From an uncultured Lachnospiraceae bacterium (GTDB taxonomy: Bacteria; Bacillota; Clostridia; Lachnospirales; Lachnospiraceae), in the NCBI GenBank assembly GCA_910586025.1, contig CAJUIO010000059.1:1-22946 (forward strand): DNA of 22,946 bases, read 5' to 3'. Of this stretch, positions 7,686 through 16,250 are shown in pieces (position 1 is the stretch's first letter; each line of letters starts with the position of its first letter). A program made the position numbers and the translations under genes. The notes under the pieces are model-generated. The model had not been told where the DNA came from. It searched no databases and saw only the letters and a list, made by a program, of their open reading frames with translations.

Positions 7686-8369
7686 TCATCTTGCCGGCAT
7701 CTGAAAGCCTTCGAGCGCCCTGTTCAGATAATCGTTAAAGGGCTTCATTGTGCGGAAAAGCCCGGCGGCCTTTGTAAGGAATGCGTCGGCATCGCACAGC
7801 TCTTCGTCTTTGACCGGATATTCCAGATACCAGCTTTTAAACTTTAGATATTCCGCCTGCGGGTGGCTCCTGTCATATCCGGCCGGGACATTTTTGAGCG
7901 CTGATCCCCGGATCGTAAAGTGTCTTACAAATTCAGGCTCTTTGATAATGTCTTCCAATTCCCTGCCGTTTTGTACAATATAGTCCCGCACCATCATGGT
8001 TGCGTCCCTGAACATGTCCGCAAACAGACCGCCGCCTAAAAAGGACTGGTTGCCGGGTTTAATCATAAGATAATAGCCAACAGGGACCGGCAGCTTTCCC
8101 TGAGAAGAAATGTGTGCGCGGAATGCCGGGTTATATGGGGATTTGTCATGGCTGAACCGGGTATCTCTTGCCAGCTTGAAGGTAAGGCTTTTGGGCTCGT
8201 TATGCAGCACGCTGCCGTCAAATGCGCCGATACGAAGGATCAGAGCCCCGACCAGTGCCTCGAATTCCGCATTCGCCGCTTTGTTCTCGGCCTTGTGGGA
8301 GTGATACCATTCCCGGTTATTGTTCCCGCTCAAATCGGCGAGATAATTTAAGATAAGCTGTGTATTCAT
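7686..8369 (-). CDS. DUF2461 domain-containing protein
   Basis: Cytoplasmic protein of 227 residues, full length for the DUF2461 family. Recognisable stretches are the N-terminal NNNREWYHSHKAENKAANAEF, DTRFSHDKSPYNPAFRAH near residue 70, and GGGLFADMFRDATMMVRDYI near residue 112. The conserved R-F-x-x-D-K-S-P-Y-x-x segment is the family hallmark. Biochemical function is not established for the family. The start follows AAGGAGG at 8 bases. It begins 13 bases after the stop of the upstream sigma gene, with the ribosome site overlapping that stop, so the two are co-transcribed. Whether it belongs functionally to the sigma factor is unclear. Confidence 0.88.
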   Translation of the reverse strand: MNTQLILNYLADLSGNNNREWYHSHKAENKAANAEFEALVGALILRIGAFDGSVLHNEPKSLTFKLARDTRFSHDKSPYNPAFRAHISSQGKLPVPVGYYLMIKPGNQSFLGGGLFADMFRDATMMVRDYIVQNGRELEDIIKEPEFVRHFTIRGSALKNVPAGYDRSHPQAEYLKFKSWYLEYPVKDEELCDADAFLTKAAGLFRTMKPFNDYLNRALEGFQMPAR

Positions 8370-8382
8370 CTGTCAAACCTCC

Positions 8383-9228
8383 TTACGCATTTCCGACAAC
8401 GGAAAAAGAAGTGCTGTCCAAAAATTTCTGAAGGAAATCTTTCAGGCTTTCCGGAGATTGATAGGCTTTGCAGAATGAGAACCTCTGTGAAAGATCGTCA
8501 ATATCCTCCATAGCCTCCTTTACCTCCAACATGGTTTCCGTAGGGACTGCGGCTGTGAAGTCTAACCGGGAGGGACTGATTCTGTGATTCTGAATGGCAT
8601 AATTTACCCTGTCTGAGCAGCGGCATGTCCCGTTCCCGTATTCGCCGCAGTATTCCCTTAAGAAATCCGCCATCCTGCTGCGGATTCTGGAAAGCCGCTG
8701 GCGGTAGGCTTCGGGAGTGATGCCCAAAATATCACCTGCGATTCGGCTGTCCGCCCTGAACATTGTTCCCAGAATAAAGATACATCTGCTTTCCGCATCA
8801 AGGCACTGGAGCATAACGTTTGTGCAGGACAGCTTGAGCTCTTCTGCCAGAATGGACTTTTCCACATTCTGCGTCAGATCCGGTATATCTTCAATTTTTG
8901 CGTTTTTAATGTCATCCCCGTAGAATTCAAAGCTGAGGGGAAATTTGGCGAACATATGCTTCCGGTAGTTTTTCAGATGGTTTACCGCAATGCGGAAGAC
9001 CCAGGTGGAAAAGGCGCTTTCCCCTTTGAATGAGGACAGATGGGTTATGAGCTTCAACAGAATATCCTGCGTGGCATCCTCTGCGTCGGGGAAGGTGCCG
9101 AGCATGCGCAAAGACAGATTAAATACTAAATCCTGTACGCTGAGAATAACGGTTTCCAGAGATTCCTTATCTCCGGCAGTGGCTTTTTCAATCAAAGCCG
9201 ACAGTTCTTCATTTGCTGTATTTTTCAT
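8383..9228 (-). CDS. ECF-like RNA polymerase sigma factor with cysteine-containing C-terminal extension
   Basis: Sigma-70 family protein of 281 residues, about 90 longer than a plain ECF factor. Region 2 is near residues 30-80 (VFNLSLRMLGTFPDAEDATQ, then FSTWVFRIAVNHL). Region 4 is near 145-190 (SRIAGDILGITPEAYRQRLS). Beyond it come Cys194, Cys202 and Cys204 in a C-x7-C-x-C arrangement, then a helical acidic tail ending KFLDSTSFSVVGNA. No anti-sigma gene is adjacent, so the extension may regulate the protein itself, perhaps by metal binding or thiol redox; that is inference. AGGAGGT seven bases upstream fixes the start. An ECF-like promoter lies at 9251-9279. Confidence 0.88.
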   Translation of the reverse strand: MKNTANEELSALIEKATAGDKESLETVILSVQDLVFNLSLRMLGTFPDAEDATQDILLKLITHLSSFKGESAFSTWVFRIAVNHLKNYRKHMFAKFPLSFEFYGDDIKNAKIEDIPDLTQNVEKSILAEELKLSCTNVMLQCLDAESRCIFILGTMFRADSRIAGDILGITPEAYRQRLSRIRSRMADFLREYCGEYGNGTCRCSDRVNYAIQNHRISPSRLDFTAAVPTETMLEVKEAMEDIDDLSQRFSFCKAYQSPESLKDFLQKFLDSTSFSVVGNA

Positions 9229-9250
9229 GATTTCTACCTCCTATATATCA

Positions 9251-9279
9251 TTAGACAATCTTGAGACGGTGGTGTGACA
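9251..9279 (-). promoter_or_regulatory. ECF-like promoter of the second sigma gene
   Basis: Read leftward, TGTCACA (9279-9273), a 15-base spacer and TGTCTAA (9257-9251) resemble the TGTCACA plus CGTC pattern described for ECF41-type sigma factors. RNA would start near 9245, leaving a leader that holds only the ribosome site. Autoregulation is plausible. Confidence 0.45.
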
Positions 9280-9322
9280 GGATAATTCAGTTTTTTTTGA
9301 CAGCGCGCGGGAGAGGAAGGGG

Positions 9323-10150
9323 CTATATCCCGCCGCTGTTGCCGGAGCGGTACTGCGTGGGGGACATTCCGCACCACTTTTTGAAGAAGGCGGTGAAATG
9401 GTGATAATCGGAGAAGCCCAGATGATTGGAAATTTCCTGGATCGTCATGGGGGTTTCCCGGAGCAGATTCATGGCTACCTCCAGCCGAAGAGACTGGTAG
9501 TAACGATAGGGAGCCGTCTTGTATTCCCGTTTAAACACGTAATTGGCCCGGGAGCGGGACAGGTGGGCGCAGGCGGCAATTTCGTCAATGCTGACAGCCC
9601 TGTTAACGTTCCTTTCAATAAAGCTCTTCATGGCCAGGGCCGGGGACTCCTTTTCCTGATGCTTTTGAAAGGAGTCTGCAAATAACTGAATATGATGGTG
9701 CAGAAGAAGAGCCAGTTCGGGTTTGCAGCGGATGGGGTCTTTTTTCATGATTTCGAGAGCGTCGGTGAGATAGCTGCTGTTCTTTAAATGCTCCACGTAG
9801 CAGTTGATGTTCAGGCGGTAATCCGTGAGCAGATGCTGCACCAGCATTCCTCTGGCGTTGAGCCAGATTTTGGTCCACGGGTCGTGCGGATCGGAGTAAT
9901 AGTTGTGGTAGGTGCAGGGGTGCAGGATGTAGGCGGCTCCGGGCCCCAGGCGCACCTTGTGATCGTTGAAATATACATATCCGTGGCCGCTGGTCACATA
10001 TTCGAATACGTAGTGGTCTCCGTTGGGGCGCATAACATGATAATTGGGATCCGCATAGGTGATGCCCGAGGAAAAAGGGGAAAATTCCTGGGAGATCGGT
10101 CCCAGGCAGAAATAGTGCTCTTCTCTTGCTGTTCTGTAAATATCCTGCAT
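9323..10150 (-). CDS. AraC-family transcriptional regulator of the glycan-use locus
   Basis: One-component regulator of 275 residues. The N-terminal half (about 1-150) is a cupin-type sugar-sensing domain, with NGDHYVFEYVTSGHGYVYFN and LGPGAAYILHPCTYHNYYSD as the beta-barrel segments. The C-terminal 100 residues hold two helix-turn-helix motifs, around SIDEIAACAHLSRSRANYVF and MTIQEISNHLGFSDYHHFTA, ending in the classic FFKKWCGMSPTQYR. ATG 10150 is preferred, with AAGGGA ten bases upstream; a TTG at 10156 is the alternative. It is divergent from the GH2-led operon across a 223-base AT-rich region, the usual arrangement for an activator of its neighbour. The inducer is presumably an imported oligosaccharide. 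Confidence 0.92.
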   Translation of the reverse strand: MQDIYRTAREEHYFCLGPISQEFSPFSSGITYADPNYHVMRPNGDHYVFEYVTSGHGYVYFNDHKVRLGPGAAYILHPCTYHNYYSDPHDPWTKIWLNARGMLVQHLLTDYRLNINCYVEHLKNSSYLTDALEIMKKDPIRCKPELALLLHHHIQLFADSFQKHQEKESPALAMKSFIERNVNRAVSIDEIAACAHLSRSRANYVFKREYKTAPYRYYQSLRLEVAMNLLRETPMTIQEISNHLGFSDYHHFTAFFKKWCGMSPTQYRSGNSGGI

Positions 10151-10216
10151 GATCAAAGATTCCCTTCTGTCTTTTTGTGCTGATTGATAATTATATCGTT
10201 TCTGCGCTTTGTATAA

Positions 10217-10244
10217 ATTATATAAAATAGAAAAAATAATTCAA
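10217..10244 (-). promoter_or_regulatory. Promoter of the AraC-type regulator gene
   Basis: Read leftward, TTGAAT (10244-10239), a 16-base spacer and TATAAT (10222-10217) form a good sigma-70 promoter about 70 bases before the regulator start. Confidence 0.55.
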
Positions 10245-10251
10245 CTATTTT
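10224..10251. repeat. Inverted repeat over the regulator promoter
   Basis: AAAATAG (10224-10230) and CTATTTT (10245-10251) form a 7-base dyad with a 14-base centre that overlaps the -35 and spacer of the regulator promoter. It is a candidate autoregulatory site, but the local AT richness makes chance plausible. Confidence 0.3.
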
Positions 10252-10305
10252 TGCCTAAAAAAGACAAAAACAGGATTATTTTATACATATACAGCACGAA
10301 TATGA

Positions 10306-10339
10306 ACAGACACTTCAAAAAATTCCGTTAAAATATAAG
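10306..10339 (+). promoter_or_regulatory. Candidate activator-dependent promoter of the glycan operon
   Basis: TAAAAT (10329-10334), overlapping TATAAG (10334-10339), provides a usable -10. No -35 resembling TTGACA lies 16-18 bases upstream. That is what an AraC-activated promoter would show, but it is only a weak sequence call. GACAC (10309) and GTGTC (10340) flank it as a short dyad. Confidence 0.35.
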
Positions 10340-10373
10340 GTGTCAGAGAGAAATGTAAACAGGAGGAATGATT

Positions 10374-12104
10374 GTGACGACGATACCAAGGCCGGAGCAC
10401 CCCCAGCCGCAGATGCGGAGAGAAAAATGGATGAATCTGAACGGGGAGTGGAATTTTTGCATTGATAATGGAGATAGTGGAAAAGATAGAAAATTATACC
10501 AAAGCACAGAGCTTTCCGGGAAAATTATTGTGCCATTTTGCCCTGAAAGCACTCTGAGCGGGATCGGACATGTTGATTTTATGTCCTCGGTGTGGTATCA
10601 GAGAAAGCTGATGTTAAAAAAAGAACTGGATGGAAGCAGGATCCTTCTTCATTTCGGCGCGGTGGATTACCATTGCAGCGTCTGGGTGAACGGAAAACCG
10701 GCGGGTGAACACCTGGGAGGGTATTCCTCCTTTGCGTTTGACATCACGGATCTGGCACGGGACGGGGAAAACAACCTGGTGGTAAACGCCAGAGATGATG
10801 TGCGGTGCGGTCTGCAGCCAAGGGGAAAGCAGAGCCCTGACTATTTCTCAAATGGCTGTAATTATACAAGAACCACGGGGATCTGGCAGACGGTCTGGAT
10901 TGAATACGTCCCAAAGGATCACATCTGCTCCGTGCAGTATTATCCCAATATTGCGGACAACGTATTGACGATCAAGGCCAGGGTACAGGGACAGGGCTTT
11001 CTGAGAGCGGAGGCATCCTATGAAGGACGGACCTGCGGAAGTGCCGCGGCAAAGAGCGCGGGCGGGACGGTTCTCGTGTCCCTGCCGCTGACGGAGGCGC
11101 ATCTGTGGGAGCCGGGGCATGGCAGGCTGTACGATCTTAAGCTCTCGTTCGGGGAGGATTGTGTGAAAAGCTACTTCGGAATGAGAGAGATCCGGATTGA
11201 CGGGGAGAGAGTGCTGATCAACGGCAGATCCGTTTTCCAGAGGCTTGTGCTGGATCAGGGCTATTATCCGGACGGAATCTATACTGCGCCCTCTCAGGAG
11301 GAGATGGCGCGGGATATAGAGATATCCCTGGCGGCCGGGTACAACGGAGCCAGGCTTCACCAGAAGATTTTTGAGCCCCGTTATCTCTACCACTGTGACA
11401 GGCTTGGATATCTTGTCTGGGAGGAGCATGGCTGCTGGGGACTGGACTACAGCAGTCCGCGGGCGCTTGCGGCGTTTCTGCCCGAATGGATGGAAGCCCT
11501 GGAGAGGGATTTTAATCATCCGGCAATCATAGGGTGGTGTCCTTTTAACGAGACCTGGGATTTTGAGGGCAGGAAGCAGGATGAGAGCCTTCTGAAGGTG
11601 GTGTATCAGGCCACGAAGCTCTTTGACAGCACCAGGCCCTGTATCGACACCAGCGGAAGCTATCATGTGATCACGGATATTTACGATCTGCATGATTACG
11701 AGCAGGATCCGGATGAGCTGGCACGGCACTATGCCTCCTTTAAGGAGGGCGGGGAGCTGCGGGACACGCATCCCCAGCGGCAGACGCCTGTGAAGGGAAT
11801 CCCGGTATTTATCAGTGAGTACGGAGGAATCCGGTGGGATACCGGCTCCGCAAAGGAGAGGGACTGGGGCTATGGAGAGAGGCCGAAGACCCGGGAGGAA
11901 TTTATAGAGCGGTACCAAAGGCTGACGGAGGTGATTCTGGATAATCCCCGGATGTCCGGATTTTGCTATACCCAGCTCTACGACGTGGAGCAGGAGGTCA
12001 ACGGTCTCTATACCTATGACAGGAAACCCAAATTTGATATGAAGGTATTTCAGGAAATCAACAGCCGGCGGGCGGCGATTGAGGGAATAATATCTGATAA
12101 CTGA
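10374..12104 (+). CDS. Glycoside hydrolase family 2 enzyme (beta-galactosidase-like)
   Basis: Cytoplasmic retaining glycosidase of about 576 residues. An N-terminal jelly-roll sugar-binding domain (NLNGEWNF near 23; VWVNGKPAGEHLGGYSSFAF) is followed by an immunoglobulin-like domain and a TIM barrel. The acid/base is Glu393 in GWCPFNETWDF and the nucleophile Glu482 in FISEYGG. The N-x-K-G motif that marks beta-glucuronidases is not present (the segment reads EVNGLYTYDRKPKF), which favours a galactosidase-like or other activity. There is no signal peptide. GTG 10374 has AGGAGG at seven bases; ATG 10368 is only one base from it. It leads an operon with importer genes, so the substrate is probably an imported oligosaccharide. 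Confidence 0.88.
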   Translation: MTTIPRPEHPQPQMRREKWMNLNGEWNFCIDNGDSGKDRKLYQSTELSGKIIVPFCPESTLSGIGHVDFMSSVWYQRKLMLKKELDGSRILLHFGAVDYHCSVWVNGKPAGEHLGGYSSFAFDITDLARDGENNLVVNARDDVRCGLQPRGKQSPDYFSNGCNYTRTTGIWQTVWIEYVPKDHICSVQYYPNIADNVLTIKARVQGQGFLRAEASYEGRTCGSAAAKSAGGTVLVSLPLTEAHLWEPGHGRLYDLKLSFGEDCVKSYFGMREIRIDGERVLINGRSVFQRLVLDQGYYPDGIYTAPSQEEMARDIEISLAAGYNGARLHQKIFEPRYLYHCDRLGYLVWEEHGCWGLDYSSPRALAAFLPEWMEALERDFNHPAIIGWCPFNETWDFEGRKQDESLLKVVYQATKLFDSTRPCIDTSGSYHVITDIYDLHDYEQDPDELARHYASFKEGGELRDTHPQRQTPVKGIPVFISEYGGIRWDTGSAKERDWGYGERPKTREEFIERYQRLTEVILDNPRMSGFCYTQLYDVEQEVNGLYTYDRKPKFDMKVFQEINSRRAAIEGIISDN

Positions 12105-12131
12105 GGATTTGCGAAAGAAAGGAATGGTGTG

Positions 12132-13619
12132 ATGAAAGGACAGGAGGCAGGGATGGAAGAAAGAATGGAAAGGAAGATATGGGGAAGGAAGACGGGGATT
12201 TGGATATCGGCCACGGTAAGCGCCCTGGCGTTTATCCTGTCGCTTCCCTTCGTGGCCTGGGTACGTCTGGTAAATATTTCCGCCCTGTTTCCCGAGATCG
12301 GAATCAGCAGGGAAATGGCGGCGGACTTATATCAGAGCTACAGTGTTTTTAATCTGCTTGACTTTGTGCAGAAGGGGAATCAGGGAAAGCTCGGCCTGTA
12401 TGCCATGATCCTGTTGATGCTGCTGCTTGCGTCATGGTATTTTAATCTGTCTTATTTATGGAAGGTGATCCGTAATAAGAAGCGGAAAAACGGAGATCTG
12501 GACCTGTATGCCGGCGGGCGGCTGTCTATGAGCTTCACCCTGCTGCTTGCGGGGGCCGGTCTGGGATTTGTGGCTTTTTCCAATCACAGCTTTGGCAGGA
12601 AAGGATTTTCGGCATCTCCCGTCATTTATCTTCTGGCAGTACTGGCAGCAGCCGCCTACGCTGTGATCAAGATGATGGAGAAAAAGGAGAGGGAGCTTTA
12701 TCATGAACACGGCCTTGTGAAGGAAATAAGGAAAAACTGGATCCTGTTCCTCATGCTGGTTCCCATGTTTATCTACTTCCTGATCAACAGTTATCTGCCC
12801 ATGGTTGGAGTCTACTATGCCTTTACCAGCTTTAATTTCCGGGACGGACTGTGGGCCAGCCCCTTTGTGGGAATGAAAAACTTTGAATTTCTGATGAAGG
12901 GAGATCTTTTCCGGCTTACGAAAAACACCATACTGTACAATATCGCTTTTATTCTTCTGGGAAATGTGCTGCAGGTATTCTTTGCGGTCCTGGTGAGCCA
13001 GACTGCGGGAAAGTGGTTTAAAAAGGTCTCCCAGACTCTGATGTTCATGCCCTACTTCGTATCCTTTGTACTGCTGAGGGTTCTGGTTTATAACCTGTTT
13101 GAGTATGACTATGGTCTGATCAACAATATTGTCACTTCCCTGGGAGGTGAGAGGATTGATTTTTACAACACGCCGGCTTACTGGCCCTTTCTGATTGTCG
13201 CATTTAATCTCTGGAAAGGGATCGGTTACGGAATGGTGGTCTATCTGGCCTCCATTATGGGGATTGACGGGGAGCTCTACGAGGCGGCAAGGGTGGACGG
13301 AGCAAATATCTTCCATCAGATCCGCTATATTACCCTGCCGCTCCTGAAGCCTACCTTTATTATTTTGCTGCTTTATTCCCTGGGCGGTATCATGAAAGGG
13401 CAGTTTGAGCTGTTCTACCAGATGGTGGGCAACAATGGCGTTCTGTACAATGTGACGGATATCATTGACACCTATGTGTACCGGATCACCATGACCCAGC
13501 CTCTGAGCATCGGCCTTGGAACGGCGGCGGGACTGTATCAGTCCGTGTTCGGTTTTGTGCTGGTGGTAGGGATCAACTGGCTGATTAAACGGAAAAACTC
13601 ACAGTACGCATTGTTTTAA
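12132..13619 (+). CDS. LplB-type ABC sugar importer permease with extra N-terminal membrane domain
   Basis: Inner-membrane subunit of an oligosaccharide importer. The C-terminal 300 residues are a normal LplB-like permease (NWILFLMLVPMFIYFLINSY onward). It has the ATPase-contact EAA loop near residues 383-408 (EAARVDGANIFHQIRYITLP) and ends KRKNSQYALF. In front lie about 190 additional residues with four hydrophobic segments near 22-42, 85-108, 137-157 and 165-180, not part of the usual 300-320-residue family. The join reads through KKERELYHEHGLVKEIRK without a frame change. Start choice is uncertain: ATG 12132 follows AAAGGA by eight bases, while ATG 12153 follows AGGAGG by five. It is followed 12 bases later by the partner permease gene. 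Confidence 0.88.
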   Translation: MKGQEAGMEERMERKIWGRKTGIWISATVSALAFILSLPFVAWVRLVNISALFPEIGISREMAADLYQSYSVFNLLDFVQKGNQGKLGLYAMILLMLLLASWYFNLSYLWKVIRNKKRKNGDLDLYAGGRLSMSFTLLLAGAGLGFVAFSNHSFGRKGFSASPVIYLLAVLAAAAYAVIKMMEKKERELYHEHGLVKEIRKNWILFLMLVPMFIYFLINSYLPMVGVYYAFTSFNFRDGLWASPFVGMKNFEFLMKGDLFRLTKNTILYNIAFILLGNVLQVFFAVLVSQTAGKWFKKVSQTLMFMPYFVSFVLLRVLVYNLFEYDYGLINNIVTSLGGERIDFYNTPAYWPFLIVAFNLWKGIGYGMVVYLASIMGIDGELYEAARVDGANIFHQIRYITLPLLKPTFIILLLYSLGGIMKGQFELFYQMVGNNGVLYNVTDIIDTYVYRITMTQPLSIGLGTAAGLYQSVFGFVLVVGINWLIKRKNSQYALF

Positions 13620-13631
13620 AAGGAGGGCGGA

Positions 13632-14522
13632 ATGAAAATCAAAACTTCAAAATCCATGATAGCATTTCAAAGTATTGCCTGCGTGTTGCTGACCTTTGGA
13701 GCTGTGATCTGCGTGCTTCCCTTTGGGATCATCCTGTCCGGCTCTCTGACGGACGATGCCATTATTATAAAGGAAGGCTACAGCATCCTGCCAAAGGGGT
13801 TTACCTTCGAGGCCTACAAGACGATCTTTAAGGTTCCGGGAGAAATCCTACAGGCCTACAAGATGACAATATTTTACACCGCGGTGGGAACCAGTCTGGG
13901 GCTTATGATGATTACTATGACCTCCTATGTGATTTCCAGAAAGGAATTCAAGTACCGGGATCAGGTATCGTTCCTGATTTACTTTACCACTCTTTTCGGG
14001 GGAGGTTTGATTCCCTGGTATCTGATGTATGCCAATGTGCTGAATATGAAGGGCACCACATTTCCCATCTGGTTTCCGGGACTCATGAGCCCTTTTCTGA
14101 TCATTCTCATGAGAACCTTTATCTCCGAGAGTGTGCCGGATGCCATCACGGAATCCGCAAAGCTGGACGGGGCGGGGCATCTCACCATCTTTGGCAGGAT
14201 TATTCTTCCGGTGCTGGGGCCCGGACTTGCCACCGTGGGACTGTTCCTGGCTCTGGGGTATTGGAACGACTGGTACCGCTCTTCCATGTTTTCCACCAGC
14301 CAGGAGACCTGGGAGCTGCAGTTTTATCTCTATAACCTGCTGAATGCGGCAGCGAGCATCAAGCAGATGGCGATGAATGCGGATATTGCAATGGCGGATA
14401 TTCCGACACAGTCCATGAAGCTGGCTATGGCGGTGGTGGTCACAGGCCCGGTGCTCCTGTTTTACCCCTTTGTGCAGAGGTACTTTGTGTCCGGCATCAC
14501 GGTGGGGGCCGTGAAGGGCTGA
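13632..14522 (+). CDS. ABC sugar importer permease, YtcP/AraQ (CarbPerm) type
   Basis: Second importer permease of 296 residues with six predicted helices and normal family length. The EAA loop is at about 172-197 (ITESAKLDGAGHLTIFGRII). The segment LFGGGLIPWYLMYANVLNMK and the C-terminal QRYFVSGITVGAVKG are hallmarks of YtcP-like partners of LplB. AAAAGGAGGG lies directly before the start. It should pair with the preceding permease and with the lipoprotein encoded next to form the importer. No ATPase gene is present in the locus, so ATP hydrolysis is expected to come from a shared MsmX/MsmK-like ATPase encoded elsewhere. Confidence 0.92.
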   Translation: MKIKTSKSMIAFQSIACVLLTFGAVICVLPFGIILSGSLTDDAIIIKEGYSILPKGFTFEAYKTIFKVPGEILQAYKMTIFYTAVGTSLGLMMITMTSYVISRKEFKYRDQVSFLIYFTTLFGGGLIPWYLMYANVLNMKGTTFPIWFPGLMSPFLIILMRTFISESVPDAITESAKLDGAGHLTIFGRIILPVLGPGLATVGLFLALGYWNDWYRSSMFSTSQETWELQFYLYNLLNAAASIKQMAMNADIAMADIPTQSMKLAMAVVVTGPVLLFYPFVQRYFVSGITVGAVKG

Positions 14523-14587
14523 CGGATATTAAAGCGAAGGCTTTGATATAAATCATTTTAATCTACGAGTGAAGAAGGAGGATCACG

Positions 14588-16219
14588 ATGAAAAAGAAGC
14601 TGTTAAGTTTGTTGTTGGCAACGGCCATGCTTGCCGCTCTGGCAGGCTGCGGCGGCGGAAAGACTGCGGCGGATGCCATGGATGAGGCGGGGGAGTCCTC
14701 TGCGGCGGCAGAGCAGACAAAGGAAGAAACAGAAGCGGTACAGGAGACGCAGGAGGAAGAGGAGCCTGCTGCGGGAGAGAATAAGGAGCCGGCACAGCTG
14801 GATACGTCAGAGAGAGTGGATCTGGTATTTTATACCCTGGGAGATGCGCCTGCGGACAAGGAAAAGGTTCAGGAAAAGATCAATGAGATCCTGCTGGAGA
14901 AGGTGAACGCCACCGTGGATTTCCAGTTTTCCACATGGGTGGACTGGCAGCAGAAGTACAGCCTGCAGCTGACCACCGGAGGAGTGGATCTGATCTACAC
15001 GGCAAACTGGTCGGAATATGGTACACTTGCGAACAGCGGCGCATTCCTGCCGCTGGATGACCTGCTGGATACGGTGTCTCCCGATATGAGGGAGCTGATA
15101 GGGGAATCGGCGCTGAACCAGTGCCGTGTAGGCGGACAGCTGTATACGATTCCCTGTAACGATCTGGAATTTACCTGCAACGGAATTATATACAGGGAGG
15201 ATCTGCGGGAGAAATACGACCTTCCGGTTCCCAATACTCCGGAAAATATTGAGGCTTATCTGCTCGGGATAAAGGAGAATGACCCGGATCAGCAGCTTTT
15301 GGATGTCAACGGACAGGAGACTATGGGAACCGTGTTTAACTTTAAATATCCCTGGGTCACCTTTACCGGAGTGCCTTATGGACTGGCCATCAATTACGAC
15401 ACGCCTCAGGAAGTGAATGATTATTGGTTTTCAGACGACTTTTTGGAGGATATGAAGCTGCTGAAGAAATGGGCGGATCTGGGCTTCTGGTCCAGAAGCG
15501 CGCTTTCCAACACGCCTCAGGAGGCACCGCTGGAAAACGGACTTTCCGTCATGTATTTTGCGGGCTTTAATCCTGCCAAGGCAACCTGGGTTATGAAGGA
15601 TGTGGAGGAAGAGCATCCGGACTGGAAGGTGGAGTTTATTGCCTTTGGCGAGACGACCGGCGTTATTTTCCCGGCGAATATGCAGACCAACGGCACGGCG
15701 GTCTCAAAGGACTGCAAGAACCCGGAGAGAGCCATGAAGGTTCTGGAGCTTCTGCTGACAGATAAGGAATTGAACGATCTTGTCATGTACGGGATCGAAG
15801 GAGAGCACTACGAGGTGGACGAGAACGGCATTTATCAGAATCTGAGCGATAAGTACGGATATGGCTCCATGAGTACGCCGAATCTTCGAAACAAGGATAT
15901 TATGATTCCCTCGGAAGCAAGGCTGAGACAGGATAAGTTTTCTACAAAATTCGAGGAGATCGGCGCTAAGACGAAATTCCCCAACACGGATATTTTCGGG
16001 GGCTTTACGGAGGATAATACACCTTACTCCACAGAGTATGGCGCTGTTTCGAACGTATGTGATCAGTATCTTAAGCCGCTGCTGGTCGGAACTGTGGACG
16101 ACGTTGATGCGGCGGTTGCCCAGTTCAGAGACAAGCTTAAGGAGGCGGGGATTGATGCCTGCCGGGAGGGATATAAGGAGCAGTGGATTGCATACTGTGA
16201 GGAATATGGTTACAAATAA
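14588..16219 (+). CDS. Extracellular solute-binding lipoprotein of the sugar importer (DUF3502-like)
   Basis: Membrane-tethered sugar receptor of 543 residues. A lipoprotein signal peptide ends in LAGC (Cys21), followed by GGG and an acidic Glu/Gln/Ala linker to about residue 75. The binding domain then begins at VDLVFYTLGDAPADKEKVQE, typical of the YtcQ/LplA family of receptors partnering LplB and YtcP. TTGGVDLIYTANWSEYG and NTPENIEAYLLGIKENDPDQ are family-like segments. The C-terminal part resembles the DUF3502 domain of such receptors (IMIPSEARLRQDKFSTKFEE). GAAGGAGG precedes ATG. It lies 65 bases after the permease gene, and a perfect hairpin follows it, which may protect the upstream message. 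Confidence 0.9.
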   Translation: MKKKLLSLLLATAMLAALAGCGGGKTAADAMDEAGESSAAAEQTKEETEAVQETQEEEEPAAGENKEPAQLDTSERVDLVFYTLGDAPADKEKVQEKINEILLEKVNATVDFQFSTWVDWQQKYSLQLTTGGVDLIYTANWSEYGTLANSGAFLPLDDLLDTVSPDMRELIGESALNQCRVGGQLYTIPCNDLEFTCNGIIYREDLREKYDLPVPNTPENIEAYLLGIKENDPDQQLLDVNGQETMGTVFNFKYPWVTFTGVPYGLAINYDTPQEVNDYWFSDDFLEDMKLLKKWADLGFWSRSALSNTPQEAPLENGLSVMYFAGFNPAKATWVMKDVEEEHPDWKVEFIAFGETTGVIFPANMQTNGTAVSKDCKNPERAMKVLELLLTDKELNDLVMYGIEGEHYEVDENGIYQNLSDKYGYGSMSTPNLRNKDIMIPSEARLRQDKFSTKFEEIGAKTKFPNTDIFGGFTEDNTPYSTEYGAVSNVCDQYLKPLLVGTVDDVDAAVAQFRDKLKEAGIDACREGYKEQWIAYCEEYGYK

Positions 16220-16250
16220 AGAAAGATGTAGTAAAATATAAAAAAACGGG

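Noticed and set aside
9307..9333. GCGGGA/TCCCGC hairpin over the AraC gene stop as a terminator
   Set aside because: The stem is only six pairs, the loop is 15 bases, and no T-tract follows in the direction of transcription.
10151..10373. Possible catabolite (cre) site in the divergent region
   Set aside because: The closest match, around the ATATCGTTTC sequence near 10192, misses several conserved cre positions.
10848..11918. 356-codon minus-strand frame inside the GH2 gene
   Set aside because: It lies entirely within the GH2 coding sequence, which has both catalytic glutamates in the other strand. No domain or ribosome site supports it.
12456..13316. 286-codon minus-strand frame inside the permease gene
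   Set aside because: It is antisense to membrane helices of a well-supported permease, and the His/Gln-rich product is a codon shadow.
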